From CAYZED01 sp964477445 (lineage in GTDB: Bacteria; Bacillota; Clostridia; Lutisporales; Lutisporaceae), in the NCBI GenBank assembly GCA_964477445.1, contig CAYZED010000008.1, positions 32,685-96,684 on the forward strand: a DNA stretch of 64,000 nt, written 5' to 3'. Shown here piece after piece: positions 17,243 to 26,608 of the stretch; positions within the stretch are counted from its first letter, which is position 1; each line of letters opens with the position of its first letter. The position numbers were made by a program, and so were the translations under genes. Under the pieces are notes generated by a model. The model was not told the DNA's origin. It saw only the letters and a list, made by a program, of their open reading frames with translations, and searched no databases.

Positions 17243-18313
17243 CTATAAATCATCAAATAGTGTCGCTTGTTCTTTTTCGCTTCGAATACTTAAATGCTCA
17301 TATGCTAGCTTGGTGGCCACTCTGCCCCTAGGTGTTCTCATTATAAAGCCTTGTTGAAGCAAAAATGGTTCATACACATCTTCAATAGTTCCGCTGTCCT
17401 CTCCGATAGAAGCTGCCAGAGTATCAAGTCCAACTGGCCCTCCAGCGAATTTTTGGATAATAGCAAGTAACATTCGTTTATCAATTTCGTCCAGACCTCT
17501 TTTGTCAATTTCCAGCATTTTTAAAGCTTTATCAGCAGTAAGCCTATCAATTTTGCCATTACCACGCACTTCAGCGAAGTCTCTGACTCTCTTTAATAAA
17601 CGGTTTGCTATTCTAGGTGTTCCCCTTGATCGGCGACTAATTTCCACCGCACCCTCAACTTCAGTTTCGATTTTCAAAATTTTTGCTGACCGATTTATCG
17701 CTCTCACTGGTTTTAACTCCGGAAGAGANNNNNNNNNNATCTTCAACAGTTCATCATCTGTGTAATAATCCAATCTACAAATTACACCAAATCTATCCCT
17801 GAGAGGAGCCGTTAACATTCCCGCTCTGGTAGTTGCGCCAATCATAGTGAATTTGGGTAAATCAAGTCTAATCGAACGTGCACTTGGACCTTTTCCGATT
17901 ATTATATCGAGAGCAAAATCCTCCATCGCTGGATACAAAACTTCTTCAACACTTCTATTTAATCTGTGAATTTCATCTATGAAAAGTACATCTCCGTCAT
18001 TTAAATTGGTTAAAATCGCAGCTAAATCGCCTTGCTTTTCGATGGCTGGTCCTGAAGTAATTCTTATGTTTACTCCTAATTCATTAGCTATAATATTTGC
18101 TAAAGTTGTTTTTCCTAAACCCGGAGGCCCATATAAAAGAACATGATCTAGGTTTTCTTTTCTTTTCTTTGCAGCTTCTATAAAAATTGATATTTTTTCT
18201 TTTGCTACTGTTTGCCCCACATATTCTTCAAGAGTTTTTGGCCTAAGGCCACCTTCAATCTCAGGTTCAAAATCATCATTTATCAATACTGGATTAATAA
18301 TTCTCTCATCCAT
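17243..18313 (-). CDS. ruvB: Holliday junction branch migration ATPase RuvB
   Basis: Hexameric AAA+ motor that drives branch migration with RuvA. Walker A GPPGLGKTT, Walker B FIDEIHRLN, sensor GATTRAG and the C-terminal winged helix with QQGFIMRTPRGR are present. The ATG at 18313 overlaps the ruvA stop (TGATG) behind GGAGGT. A 10-N run at 17729-17738 is followed, in coding direction, by 29 bases that no RuvB needs. Dropping both the N run and those 29 bases gives DELLKMINRSAKIL, exactly the family pattern, so I suspect a faulty contig end; the alternative is a genuine 13-residue insertion. Corrected length would be about 344 residues. Confidence 0.95.
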   Translation of the reverse strand: MDERIINPVLINDDFEPEIEGGLRPKTLEEYVGQTVAKEKISIFIEAAKKRKENLDHVLLYGPPGLGKTTLANIIANELGVNIRITSGPAIEKQGDLAAILTNLNDGDVLFIDEIHRLNRSVEEVLYPAMEDFALDIIIGKGPSARSIRLDLPKFTMIGATTRAGMLTAPLRDRFGVICRLDYYTDDELLKXXXXSLPELKPVRAINRSAKILKIETEVEGAVEISRRSRGTPRIANRLLKRVRDFAEVRGNGKIDRLTADKALKMLEIDKRGLDEIDKRMLLAIIQKFAGGPVGLDTLAASIGEDSGTIEDVYEPFLLQQGFIMRTPRGRVATKLAYEHLSIRSEKEQATLFDDL

Positions 18314-18927
18314 CAAAACTTACCTCCACCAGACGATAATTGTCTCAATGCACTCTTAATTAATACGTCAACAGTTCCGGTTCTATCTGGAAGCGCAAGA
18401 ATGGCATTTACCGCTTCTTGATTCGTATATCCAAGTGATACCAAAGCTTCTACAGCTTCGCTTTGTGCATCATTTGTAATTTTATTTTCAAACTCAGCAA
18501 TATCTCCATGGAAACCAATCGCTTCATCAGTGCTAATTTTGTCCTTGAGTTCCAGAACAATTCTCTCAGCTAACTTCTTCCCAATTCCAGGTGCTTTAGT
18601 AAGCTTTAAAACATCTTTTGTTATTAAGATTTTTGCTAAATCGCCTGTTCCATATGTGGAAAGCAGTGCAAGTGAGGCCTTTGGACCGACTCCATTAACC
18701 GAATTAAGAGTTTTATACATCTTAAGTTCTTCACGACTCGAGAATCCGAAAAGCACTAAATCATCTTCTCTAACATGTAGAAAAGTAAATACTTTGCACT
18801 TTTCGCCTAATTTAAGAATTTCCATAGACTGTAGAGAAGTAAAAACCTTGTAGCCTACCCCATTAACATCCACTGTAACATAGTCTTCAGCTCTGTATTC
18901 TATTACTCCATTAAGATAATCGTACAT
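18313..18927 (-). CDS. ruvA: Holliday junction DNA helicase subunit RuvA
   Basis: Tetrameric junction-binding protein that loads RuvB. The 204 residues show the OB-fold start YDYLNGVIEYRAEDYVTVDVNGVGYKVF, helix-hairpin-helix elements (LNSVNGVGPKASLALLS and LTKAPGIGKKLAERIVLELKDK) and the C-terminal RuvB-binding domain (EAVEALVSLGYTNQEAVNAI). It is flanked by ruvC 14 nt upstream and ruvB overlapping downstream. Confidence 0.97.
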   Translation of the reverse strand: MYDYLNGVIEYRAEDYVTVDVNGVGYKVFTSLQSMEILKLGEKCKVFTFLHVREDDLVLFGFSSREELKMYKTLNSVNGVGPKASLALLSTYGTGDLAKILITKDVLKLTKAPGIGKKLAERIVLELKDKISTDEAIGFHGDIAEFENKITNDAQSEAVEALVSLGYTNQEAVNAILALPDRTGTVDVLIKSALRQLSSGGGKF

Positions 18928-18941
18928 AATTTTCCTCTTTT

Positions 18942-19433
18942 CTACAATCTAAACTGCTCTGAGAAATTTGCCGAATTTGCGTGACAAATAGCCACTGCAA
19001 GTGCGTCTGCGACGTCATCAGGTTTTGGAATTTTTTCTAATTTTAAAATTATCTTCACCATTTGTTGAACTTGATTCTTATCGGCTCTTCCGTATCCTGT
19101 GACAGCTTGTTTCACTTGAAGCGGTGTGTATTCAAAAACAGGCACACCCGCCTCAGCGCCAGCCAAAACTATTACTCCTCTGCCATGCCCTACTGAAATA
19201 GCTGTTTTTACATTGGTGTTGAAAAATAATTCTTCAACCGCGAATGCATCAGGTTTGTAGATATTTATTAATTCATTTAATTCATTTTTTATCTTACAAA
19301 GCCTGTCCGAGAACATCATGCTAGGTTTCGTAATAATTGCATCATAAAACAGCGGAGTGAATTTATTTCCTTCGAAACGTATCACGCCGCAGCCTATAGT
19401 TGCAATTCCAGGATCAACACCCATAATAATCAT
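18942..19433 (-). CDS. ruvC: Crossover junction endodeoxyribonuclease RuvC
   Basis: Holliday junction resolvase, 163 residues. The four acidic catalytic residues are recognisable in MGVDPGIATIGCGV, AVEELFFNTN, and the pair within KPDDVADALAVAICHA. It starts 3 nt after the yebC stop. The ruvC-ruvA-ruvB order makes this a complete resolvasome cluster. Confidence 0.97.
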   Translation of the reverse strand: MIIMGVDPGIATIGCGVIRFEGNKFTPLFYDAIITKPSMMFSDRLCKIKNELNELINIYKPDAFAVEELFFNTNVKTAISVGHGRGVIVLAGAEAGVPVFEYTPLQVKQAVTGYGRADKNQVQQMVKIILKLEKIPKPDDVADALAVAICHANSANFSEQFRL

Positions 19434-19436
19434 TGT

Positions 19437-20171
19437 TTATTCCTCATCCGGTAATTCAGCGTTATGCCAAACCTCCTGAATATCGTCGTCGTCATCAAAC
19501 ATATCAAGCATTTTGTTTAATTTTGTCGCAATTTCCAAATCTGTAATTTCAACTGATGTAAGTGGTATCATCGCTATTTCAGCATCAACCATTTCAACTC
19601 CATCATTCTCTAGTGCCAACCGTACTTTAGAAAAATTCTCAGGTGAAGTTAACACCTCAAAAGAGTCTTCTTCTGCCTTAAAATCATCCGCGCCTGCTTC
19701 AAGTGCTGTCATCATTAGCTCTTCTTCGTCAGAACCCTCTGTTCTTTCTATTAAAATAACTCCCTTTTTTTCGAAAAGGAAATTAACGGAACCAGTCATT
19801 CCAAGATTACCGCCATATTTATCAAAAATGTGTCTTACTTCTCCACCAGTTCTATTTCTGTTATCTGTTAAAGCGCTAACAATAACAGCAACTCCGCCAA
19901 TTCCGTAGCCTTCATAATATATCTCTTCATAATTATCCATTTCCATTTCGCCAGAACCCTTTTTTATTGCTCTAGCAACTGTGTCGTTTGGAACATTATT
20001 TACTTTAGCTTTTGCGATTGCGTCAGCCAAAGCTGAGTTAGTGCTAGGATCAGAACCGCCCTTCGCGGCTAGCATTACTTCTCGTCCGATTTTTGTGAAT
20101 ATTTTTCCTTTTTTTGCGTCCATTCTGCCTTTTTTGTGCTTAATGTTCGCCCATTTTGAATGTCCTGACAT
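19437..20171 (-). CDS. yebC: YebC/PmpR family protein
   Basis: Conserved cytoplasmic protein of the YebC/TACO1 family, described as a transcription regulator and more recently as a factor easing translation of difficult sequences. The 244 residues open with the signature MSGHSKWANIKHKKGRMDAKKGKIFTK (given in part) and contain YEEIYYEGYGIGGVAVIVSALTDN. It is the usual neighbour of ruvC in Firmicutes and proteobacteria and is read as the first gene of this cluster. Confidence 0.96.
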   Translation of the reverse strand: MSGHSKWANIKHKKGRMDAKKGKIFTKIGREVMLAAKGGSDPSTNSALADAIAKAKVNNVPNDTVARAIKKGSGEMEMDNYEEIYYEGYGIGGVAVIVSALTDNRNRTGGEVRHIFDKYGGNLGMTGSVNFLFEKKGVILIERTEGSDEEELMMTALEAGADDFKAEEDSFEVLTSPENFSKVRLALENDGVEMVDAEIAMIPLTSVEITDLEIATKLNKMLDMFDDDDDIQEVWHNAELPDEE

Positions 20172-20198
20172 TATTTCTTTTCCTCCGGTATTATTTCA

Positions 20199-20276
20199 TT
20201 TCTATATTAGATTTCTGTATTAGATTACTATATTTAATTTCTATATTAGATTATTGTATTTAATTTCTATATTAAA
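20199..20276. repeat. 13-bp tandem repeat, six units
   Basis: Six consecutive 13-bp units of the type TTTCTATATTAGA / TTACTATATTTAA between yebC and nadE. Purely AT-rich with no coding content. Another 13-bp repeat occurs near lspA. Confidence 0.85.
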
Positions 20277-20320
20277 ATTTTATCTCAAATCTATTTATTA
20301 TCAATTAACTCGCTTAAATT

Positions 20321-21055
20321 CTAAGATTTCTCTGACGGTATAAACATTGGCGGCATATTCCTTTTATGTTCACTAAATTTATTCATTCTATCTATTTTTT
20401 CTTTTATTGGGGCTTCAGCATTTCCTGTTAATATATATTCATCTAACTGGCTGTAAGTCATACCCATTTCGCCTTCATCGGTCTGATTCTCCCATAGTCC
20501 TGCAGTAGGCGGCTTGGTAATTACAATCTCAGGAATACCAAGATAAGCGGCAAGTTCTCTAACTTCGCTTTTAACAAAACTAGCTAATGGCAGTAGGTCT
20601 GTTCCCCCATCACCATATTTTGTGAAATATCCAATAGTTAGTTCGCTCTTGTTTCCAGTTCCAGAAACTAAATAATTATTTAAAGCAGCATGATAATAAA
20701 GAGTTACCATTCTAAGTCTTGATTTAACATTTGCAAGTACTAATTTGGGCTCATTACCATCGGATGACATAATCTCTTTCATTTTATCAAAAGCCCCATC
20801 TAAAGCTACTTTTTTTGTTTTCAAATTTAATGATTCTGCCACGAGAATAGCGTGCTCTTCATCAACAGGATTACTGTAACACGGCATTATTATTCCCAAA
20901 TTCTCGCCTGGAAATGCCTTCTGCGCTATAGCCGCTACCACTGCAGAATCAATTCCGCCAGAAAGACCATAAACTATTCCTTTTGCTCCTGCTGAATTTA
21001 CTTTTTCTTTCATCCATTCAATCATTTCATTTACAATTATCTCGATATTTTTCAT
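20321..21055 (-). CDS. nadE: NH3-dependent NAD+ synthetase
   Basis: Amidates deamido-NAD to NAD using ammonia and ATP. The PP-loop YGLSGGIDSAVVAAI is intact and the later GTGNKSELTIGYFTKYGDGGTDLLPLA and TAGLWENQTDEGEMG motifs are typical. At 244 residues it is the short ammonia-dependent form without a glutaminase domain. It is monocistronic, with about 125 bp to hflX upstream. Confidence 0.96.
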   Translation of the reverse strand: MKNIEIIVNEMIEWMKEKVNSAGAKGIVYGLSGGIDSAVVAAIAQKAFPGENLGIIMPCYSNPVDEEHAILVAESLNLKTKKVALDGAFDKMKEIMSSDGNEPKLVLANVKSRLRMVTLYYHAALNNYLVSGTGNKSELTIGYFTKYGDGGTDLLPLASFVKSEVRELAAYLGIPEIVITKPPTAGLWENQTDEGEMGMTYSQLDEYILTGNAEAPIKEKIDRMNKFSEHKRNMPPMFIPSEKS

Positions 21056-21179
21056 CTCTATCTTCCCTTCAAAATATTTTAATTTCTAATGTATTATTTT
21101 ATAGTTTTAGAGAGTTTTTTTCCGATTCAGAAAAGTTTTAGTTCGTAAAGATACAGCAGTTTATAAAATTCATTTCTTA

Positions 21180-22943
21180 TTAAATTTCGTATGATACAGC
21201 TCTACCCGCCATCAAATCGTCTAATTCAGCTTCGATAACCGTTCCTTCACTCTCAAAAGTTTCAGAAATGATTCTCAAACTATTATCATGAATCATCGAT
21301 AACATTTTCCCATCATTATATGGTATCAGATATTTTCTTATTTTTGTAGCTTTTGAAACGATATTTTCAATAGTTTCGAGTAATTTTTCTAATCCTAGTC
21401 CATTTTTTGCTGATATATATACGTTGTTTTCATTTGATTTTCCTATTATTTCTTGATCGATCAATTTATCGATTTTGTTAAATACGGTTATCGATTCTTT
21501 CTCTCCAGCGCCAATGTCTGCTAAAACACTATCAACTACTATCATCTGATTTTCGTAATCTTCATTAGATATATCAACGACGTGAATTAGTAAATCCGCA
21601 AATACTGCTTCTTCTAGAGTTGATTTAAACGCCTTAATTAGGTCGTGCGGTAACTTTCTAATGAAACCTACAGTATCAGTTACAAGGACATCTCTGCCTC
21701 CAGGCAAAACAACCTTCCGAGTGGTAGGGTCAAGCGTCGCAAACAACTGATCCATAGCATAAATATCAGAATCAGACAAAGTGTTAAGAAGCGTAGATTT
21801 CCCTGAGTTTGTATAACCAACAATACAAACCTGAAATACACCCCCTTCTTTTCTATTTTCACGAAGGAACGTTTTATGCTTCATGGATTCTTTAAGCTCT
21901 TTTTCTAAATCAAAAATTCTATCCCTAATACGTCTTCTGTCAATTTCTATTTTTTTTTCCCCAGGACCTCTTGTTCCAATTCCACCACCAGTTCTAGACA
22001 TCGAAAGGCCTAGTCCTATAAGTCTTGGCATTGCGTACTTTAGCTGAGCAAGCTCAACTTGAAGCTTTCCCTCATTACTTTTTGCGCGTCCAGCAAAGAT
22101 ATCTAATATGAGCTGTGTCCTATCAATTACCTTAACGCCAATCGCTTCTTCTAGATTTCTGTGTTGAGCTCCCGATAATTCTTCATCAAAAACAACTAGA
22201 TTGGCGCCTAATGCTTGAACTGCAAGTCCTAGTTCTTTTACTTTTCCTTTTCCAATAAGAAATGCAATATCTCTTTTATCTCTATTTTGAACTATTCTTC
22301 CTAACTCTTCTCCACCTGCGGTTTTTAGAAGTTCTCTTAATTCGTCTAAATCCTCACTGCTCTCCATTCCAACAAGTATAGCTTTTTCTTTTTCGTCATT
22401 TGTTTCTTGACTGACCCTTTTCGTAGTTGATAAGTTTTTTTCGATTTCTTCAATAAATCTAACAGTATCAATCTTAAGAAGGTTTTCTTTATTATATGGA
22501 CCGGCAACTGCAAATCCTACACTTCCATCTTCTAATGGTGATAAAAGTCCAATTTGAGCATTTGTAAGCTCTCCACTTTTTACACCCAAAGCAACAATAA
22601 TATCAAATCTTAATTTTTTCAAAGCTGAAAAATCGACATCTGATAATCTACCATCTCCGTTTGGATGAGTGTGAATACATCTTATTCCGCTTAGACTGTC
22701 TTCATTCCTTCTCTTTGTTTGCATTTTTAGAGAAACTGTATTTTCATCACCAATTTCTGTTGAAATAACGCTGCCTCTTCTATCAATGTATAAAGCAACC
22801 TCTCTGCCAGTTTTTTCAGTAATCTCGCAAATCTCTGTAATTAATTCCTCAGAAATCACAAGGTGTTTATCAATTTGAATTCCTTCTAAGTTAGTTAATC
22901 TATTTAAGATGGACTTTCTTACATTCTTAACATTATTGTCCAT
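21180..22943 (-). CDS. hflX: Ribosome-associated GTPase HflX with N-terminal extension
   Basis: GTPase that splits stalled 70S ribosomes. The HflX core occupies residues about 185-587: the glycine-rich linker SMSRTGGGIGTRGPGEKKIE, G1 GYTNSGKST, G3 DTVGF, G4 NKID. Residues 1-170 are an extra domain containing IHTHPNGDGRLSDVDFSAL, which resembles the metal site H-x-H-P...S-x2-D of JAB/MPN metalloenzymes. Such long HflX proteins occur in Clostridia. It lies divergently from hflK/hflC. Confidence 0.95.
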   Translation of the reverse strand: MDNNVKNVRKSILNRLTNLEGIQIDKHLVISEELITEICEITEKTGREVALYIDRRGSVISTEIGDENTVSLKMQTKRRNEDSLSGIRCIHTHPNGDGRLSDVDFSALKKLRFDIIVALGVKSGELTNAQIGLLSPLEDGSVGFAVAGPYNKENLLKIDTVRFIEEIEKNLSTTKRVSQETNDEKEKAILVGMESSEDLDELRELLKTAGGEELGRIVQNRDKRDIAFLIGKGKVKELGLAVQALGANLVVFDEELSGAQHRNLEEAIGVKVIDRTQLILDIFAGRAKSNEGKLQVELAQLKYAMPRLIGLGLSMSRTGGGIGTRGPGEKKIEIDRRRIRDRIFDLEKELKESMKHKTFLRENRKEGGVFQVCIVGYTNSGKSTLLNTLSDSDIYAMDQLFATLDPTTRKVVLPGGRDVLVTDTVGFIRKLPHDLIKAFKSTLEEAVFADLLIHVVDISNEDYENQMIVVDSVLADIGAGEKESITVFNKIDKLIDQEIIGKSNENNVYISAKNGLGLEKLLETIENIVSKATKIRKYLIPYNDGKMLSMIHDNSLRIISETFESEGTVIEAELDDLMAGRAVSYEI

Positions 22944-23123
22944 ATATCCACTTCCAATCTTCCAAATTATTATTATCTATTTTTGCATATTGAATTCACT
23001 ATTTTGTATAGCGGATTCTCTAATTCACATTTAAGATTCTACCATAAATTTCGTCTTCTATTCCACTATATATCAAAATATGATAAAATGTATATTTGTA
23101 AACTATGAAATTTCGAGGTGTAT

Positions 23124-24077
23124 ATGAATAAACTTTTTAAATTAATTCAAAAGGATTTCAAGAAAGATTTTAAGAAATTTGATACTAGTATTGTATTTTC
23201 TTTACTTATTGTAATTATTATCACTTTTCTTATCTTATCATCGACTTTTATAGTTGCTGAGAATCAGATAGCTGTTGTGAAAACTTTGGGCAAATATAGT
23301 AGAACGCTTGGTACAGGATTGCACTTTAAACTTCCGTACCCTATTGAAGCGATAACTTTAATTGAAGCTGGCGAAACTAGGCCTTTAGAAATAGGTAGAG
23401 ACACCACTGATAAACTTAGCAGCGACTTCCCAAAAAACGCAATCCTTATTACTAAAGATGACTCCCTAGTTCTTGTTAATCTATATATAGATTGGAAAAT
23501 ATCAGACCCAGTTAGATTCACAAATAATATTGATGACCCAGAAAGTTTTTTATTAAATACTACACTCCAACTTTTAAGAAAAATTGTTAGTACAATGACT
23601 TTTAATGAAATATTATCTTCCGATAAAACTTCAATTGAACAAACCCTAAAGGATGAAATAGGAATCGAAATGACCGTTTATGGTTCGGGTATTACAGTAG
23701 ATGATGTAAGATTTATTGGCGCAACTCCACCAAGCGCAGTGAAAGATAGTTTTGCAAAAATCGATGCCGCAGCCCAAAACAAAGCTTCGGCAATACAAAC
23801 TGCTAATACATACTCTTTAGATAGAATTAAAGGTGCAAATAGTGAAGCCTCTGACTTAATTAATTCAAACAGCACATATCATCAAGATACAATAAATAAA
23901 GCAATGGCCGAAACCGCATCCTTTGATAGTTATTATGACCAATATATCATAAATAAAGATGTAGCGAAGGCCAGAATTTACTATGACATATTAGAACAAA
24001 TTTTGCCTAACATAAAGATCATTATTGTAGATTCAAAAAGCGGAGCTAATTTGACAACTATAGGAGGTGGCAACTAA
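23124..24077 (+). CDS. hflK: HflK-like SPFH/prohibitin membrane protein
   Basis: Membrane protein with one N-terminal helix (residues about 22-42) followed by an SPFH domain (ENQIAVVKTLGKYSRTLGTGLHFKLPYPIEAI) and an alanine-rich helical region. HflK and HflC form a large complex around FtsH in other bacteria. The ATG at 23124 follows CGAGGTG; a GTG two codons earlier is the alternative. Its stop overlaps the hflC-like start (TAATG). A decayed partial copy of the hflK 3' end and hflC lies about 2.5 kb downstream. Confidence 0.88.
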   Translation: MNKLFKLIQKDFKKDFKKFDTSIVFSLLIVIIITFLILSSTFIVAENQIAVVKTLGKYSRTLGTGLHFKLPYPIEAITLIEAGETRPLEIGRDTTDKLSSDFPKNAILITKDDSLVLVNLYIDWKISDPVRFTNNIDDPESFLLNTTLQLLRKIVSTMTFNEILSSDKTSIEQTLKDEIGIEMTVYGSGITVDDVRFIGATPPSAVKDSFAKIDAAAQNKASAIQTANTYSLDRIKGANSEASDLINSNSTYHQDTINKAMAETASFDSYYDQYIINKDVAKARIYYDILEQILPNIKIIIVDSKSGANLTTIGGGN

Positions 24078-24967
24078 TGGCTAATAAATCTTCCACCTTA
24101 AAAAGAAATCAAATTTTAATTCCGTTTGTGTTGTTTCTGCTTTCAATGTTGACTGTCATATTTCTTCTAAACATAATGATAATTAGTGATAACCAAGTCG
24201 CAGCTATTTTTCGTTTTGGAAAGCCAGAAAAAATTATTTACCAACCTGGAATTTATATTCGCATTCCATTTATAGAAAACAGCTATATTATTAGCAAAAA
24301 AATATCAGAGACAACATCGCAACCTATTCTTGTCAACACTTCTGATAGAAGAGATGTTTATATCGAGGCTTATGCCCTTTGGCAAATGAATGATCCAAAC
24401 ATTTTTATTTACACAAGACGCGGAAAACAGCCTTCTGAGATAATTGATAACATACTTGCCACAATGGTACCTAAGGTTTCAAAAAGTTTTGATTATGCAT
24501 CCATTAAAGATGGTACAAACGTGAAATATTCTAAAATTGAATTTGAACTAAAAAAGGAGATCCGTGCCCTCGCATTGGAATATGGAATTGTTATCAAAGA
24601 CGTTTTTCTTAAGAGTATCACTCTTTCTACAAGTGGTGAAGAAGTTGTTATTGCAAAGATGAATTCAGATTGCGAGAAAATTGCTGCTCAAATAATTGAA
24701 GAAGGAACTATAGAAGCAAAAAAAATTACAGATAATGCAGATAAAAATTCAGATATCATAACGAAAAAGGCCGAATATAACGTTTCACAGAGTCGTGCTC
24801 AAACGGATAAAGAAGCAGCTACGATTTATGCTAACAGTTATTCTAAAGATGTCGAGTTTTATAAATTCATAAGATCATTGGAATTACNNNNNNNNNNCTT
24901 AACTACTGACTCTACTATTGTTTTCCCGTCTGATTCACCTATTGCAAAGTATTTGATGAGACCTTAG
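24077..24967 (+). CDS. hflC: HflC-like SPFH/prohibitin membrane protein
   Basis: Partner of the preceding gene: one N-terminal membrane helix (residues about 14-36), SPFH domain (SDNQVAAIFRFGKPEKIIYQPGIYIRIPF) and a C-terminal helical stretch ending IVFPSDSPIAKYLMRP. It starts at an ATG overlapping the hflK stop behind GGAGGTGG. A 10-N gap at 24888-24897 keeps the frame; the degraded second copy has the four residues LKQN at the same place, so here the gap length is about right and some sequence really is missing. Confidence 0.88.
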   Translation: MANKSSTLKRNQILIPFVLFLLSMLTVIFLLNIMIISDNQVAAIFRFGKPEKIIYQPGIYIRIPFIENSYIISKKISETTSQPILVNTSDRRDVYIEAYALWQMNDPNIFIYTRRGKQPSEIIDNILATMVPKVSKSFDYASIKDGTNVKYSKIEFELKKEIRALALEYGIVIKDVFLKSITLSTSGEEVVIAKMNSDCEKIAAQIIEEGTIEAKKITDNADKNSDIITKKAEYNVSQSRAQTDKEAATIYANSYSKDVEFYKFIRSLELXXXXLTTDSTIVFPSDSPIAKYLMRP

Positions 24968-25149
24968 AGCAAACTAACTACGAGTGAAAAATATTTTTTG
25001 GAATTCATGAAATTGATTGATGTGTTCTTATGTTAATGGTAGACTAATTATAAAGAGATTAATGTTTTTCTTAAATAATATTCATAAAAAGAATCACAAA
25101 TATACTAAAAATCTCAAAAATTTCAAAAAAAATTAGTGGAGGTAAAAAC

Positions 25150-25617
25150 ATGAAAAAAATTCTAGGCCTTGTATTGGCAGTCATTATGGTGTTAGGTCTC
25201 AGCACAACAGGTTTTGCTACAGTCTCAAGGAATGCTACTTCTACTCCCGCTTTTAAGTATTTTAAGCAGTACTATTATCAATCAAAACCAGGAGATTACT
25301 TGAATTTGATGATTCAAAAAGCAGACAAAAAAGTAACTATGGCTCGTGCAGATTATACTCAGGAACTTACCTATAAGACTATCACAAAAGGTAAAGCAAC
25401 AATAAAGGGTACTGAAGTTTGGACTTTCACTGGCACTTGCGTTTTGGTAACTTATAACGAATCCGGTGAAGAAATAAGATCAACTCCTTGGAAAACTTCT
25501 GTTAAAATCACATTTAAGACAGCAAATAAAGTACTCGGTGTATCAATGCCAAAACATGGCGCTGCCAAAGGCGAAAACTTTAAGGGAACTATGACAATAC
25601 CTCAAGGCGGATATTAA
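25150..25617 (+). CDS. Small secreted protein of unknown function
   Basis: Protein of 155 residues with a clear signal peptide (MKKILGLVLAVIMVLGLSTTGFA, positions 1-23) followed by a strand-rich region with many Lys, Thr and Tyr residues and no cysteine. The start follows AGTGGAGG at a normal distance. I do not recognise a family. It is followed by its own terminator and is not coupled to hflC, whose stop is about 180 bp upstream. Confidence 0.75.
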   Translation: MKKILGLVLAVIMVLGLSTTGFATVSRNATSTPAFKYFKQYYYQSKPGDYLNLMIQKADKKVTMARADYTQELTYKTITKGKATIKGTEVWTFTGTCVLVTYNESGEEIRSTPWKTSVKITFKTANKVLGVSMPKHGAAKGENFKGTMTIPQGGY

Positions 25618-25653
25618 TATTATCACCTGTAATATAAATTAATAATTAAAGCA

Positions 25654-25696
25654 GAAGTGGCTTGGTCTAACTGAAAAGTTTTGACAAAGCCACTTC
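25654..25696 (+). terminator. Terminator after the small secreted protein gene
   Basis: Stem GAAGTGGCTT/AAGCCACTTC (25654-25663 with 25687-25696), long loop, followed by TTCATTA. The T run is weak. Confidence 0.6.
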
Positions 25697-25756
25697 TTCA
25701 TTATACTAATACACGAAATTATGCTTTTTTCGAAGCCGCAAAGCAGCCTTTGTTTT

Positions 25757-26257
25757 TCACCAATTCGGCTCACTGTCTGATGAGCCAAATAAAGGCTCTC
25801 CTGTTTCAGCATCAATTACCATTATTGAATTTCTCATAAAAACACCGTTTTGCATACTCGGAGATTTCAAACCAGAATAAGTTATAATCCAAACTGGGAG
25901 TCTTTCGATCTTAATGCTTTCGTCTTTATTAAGGTTAGGATTCATTTCTTTTGCTTTTAATGGGAACGCCGCATAAGTTATTGAATCGGTTGTTAAATAA
26001 TAATGTCCAACATAAATTTTACATTCATTCATAATACTTTTTGAGAAATCTTTCGCAATTTTAACTGCTCTACTACGACATATCTTATCATTGTCATTAT
26101 TATCCTCTACTATCAAATCATGAACTTCTTTTAAGAATCTTTTGTTCTTAGCTTCATCCATAGATGCGCTTGTAATTCGCGAAAGCGAGAATATGGAAAT
26201 AACTAAAAAAACAAATATTGCTATTGGAATTAAATATTTTTTTGCTTTTAGTCTCAA
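25757..26257 (-). CDS. Membrane-anchored or secreted protein, PepSY-like end
   Basis: Protein of 166 residues. One hydrophobic N-terminal segment (residues about 8-26) acts as signal or anchor. Near the end, LPVWIITYSG ... NSIMVIDAETGEPLFG resembles the closing part of PepSY-type domains found in peptidase-associated exported proteins. Two cysteines (KICRSR and NECKIY) could form a disulphide. No conserved partner gene is adjacent and the function is unknown. Confidence 0.7.
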   Translation of the reverse strand: MRLKAKKYLIPIAIFVFLVISIFSLSRITSASMDEAKNKRFLKEVHDLIVEDNNDNDKICRSRAVKIAKDFSKSIMNECKIYVGHYYLTTDSITYAAFPLKAKEMNPNLNKDESIKIERLPVWIITYSGLKSPSMQNGVFMRNSIMVIDAETGEPLFGSSDSEPNW

Positions 26258-26416
26258 AATTTTCGTCCTTTCAAATCATTGTTTTGTCAGAAAATTAGCA
26301 CAGATGCTTTCTATCCCATATTATACACAACGCTATCATAAAAGTAAATAAAAGTATTGAACTGAAATAATTATGGCCTAATCACACATTAAGTAAGATT
26401 AAGCCATAATAAAAAT

Positions 26417-26608
26417 CTAATTTATATTTCTTAAAATTTCAACATCTTCTTTATTATCCCTTAGCCAAGTCTTCCAAAATGTTTTGTCTTTCTTCATTAG
26501 TTCTTTTTTATCGGTTTTTAAATTCTGATCCATCATTTCCGGCATATATGCTAAGTATTCGTCATCCCCTGCCAGTATTTTGTCTGAAACATATGTGAGT
26601 TCCAAAGC
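26417..26608 (-). pseudogene. 3' remnant of an unknown gene, cut by the hflK'C' junction
   Basis: About 63 codons ending in KTWLRDNKEDVEILRNIN and a stop read like a real protein tail (charged, with DDEYLAYMPEMMDQNL). Upstream of about 26608 the frame continues only as the antisense of an hflK 3'-end copy, so the longer open frame to 26710 is chimeric. I interpret this as the C-terminal fragment of a gene broken by a rearrangement. The parent family is not recognised. Confidence 0.5.
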
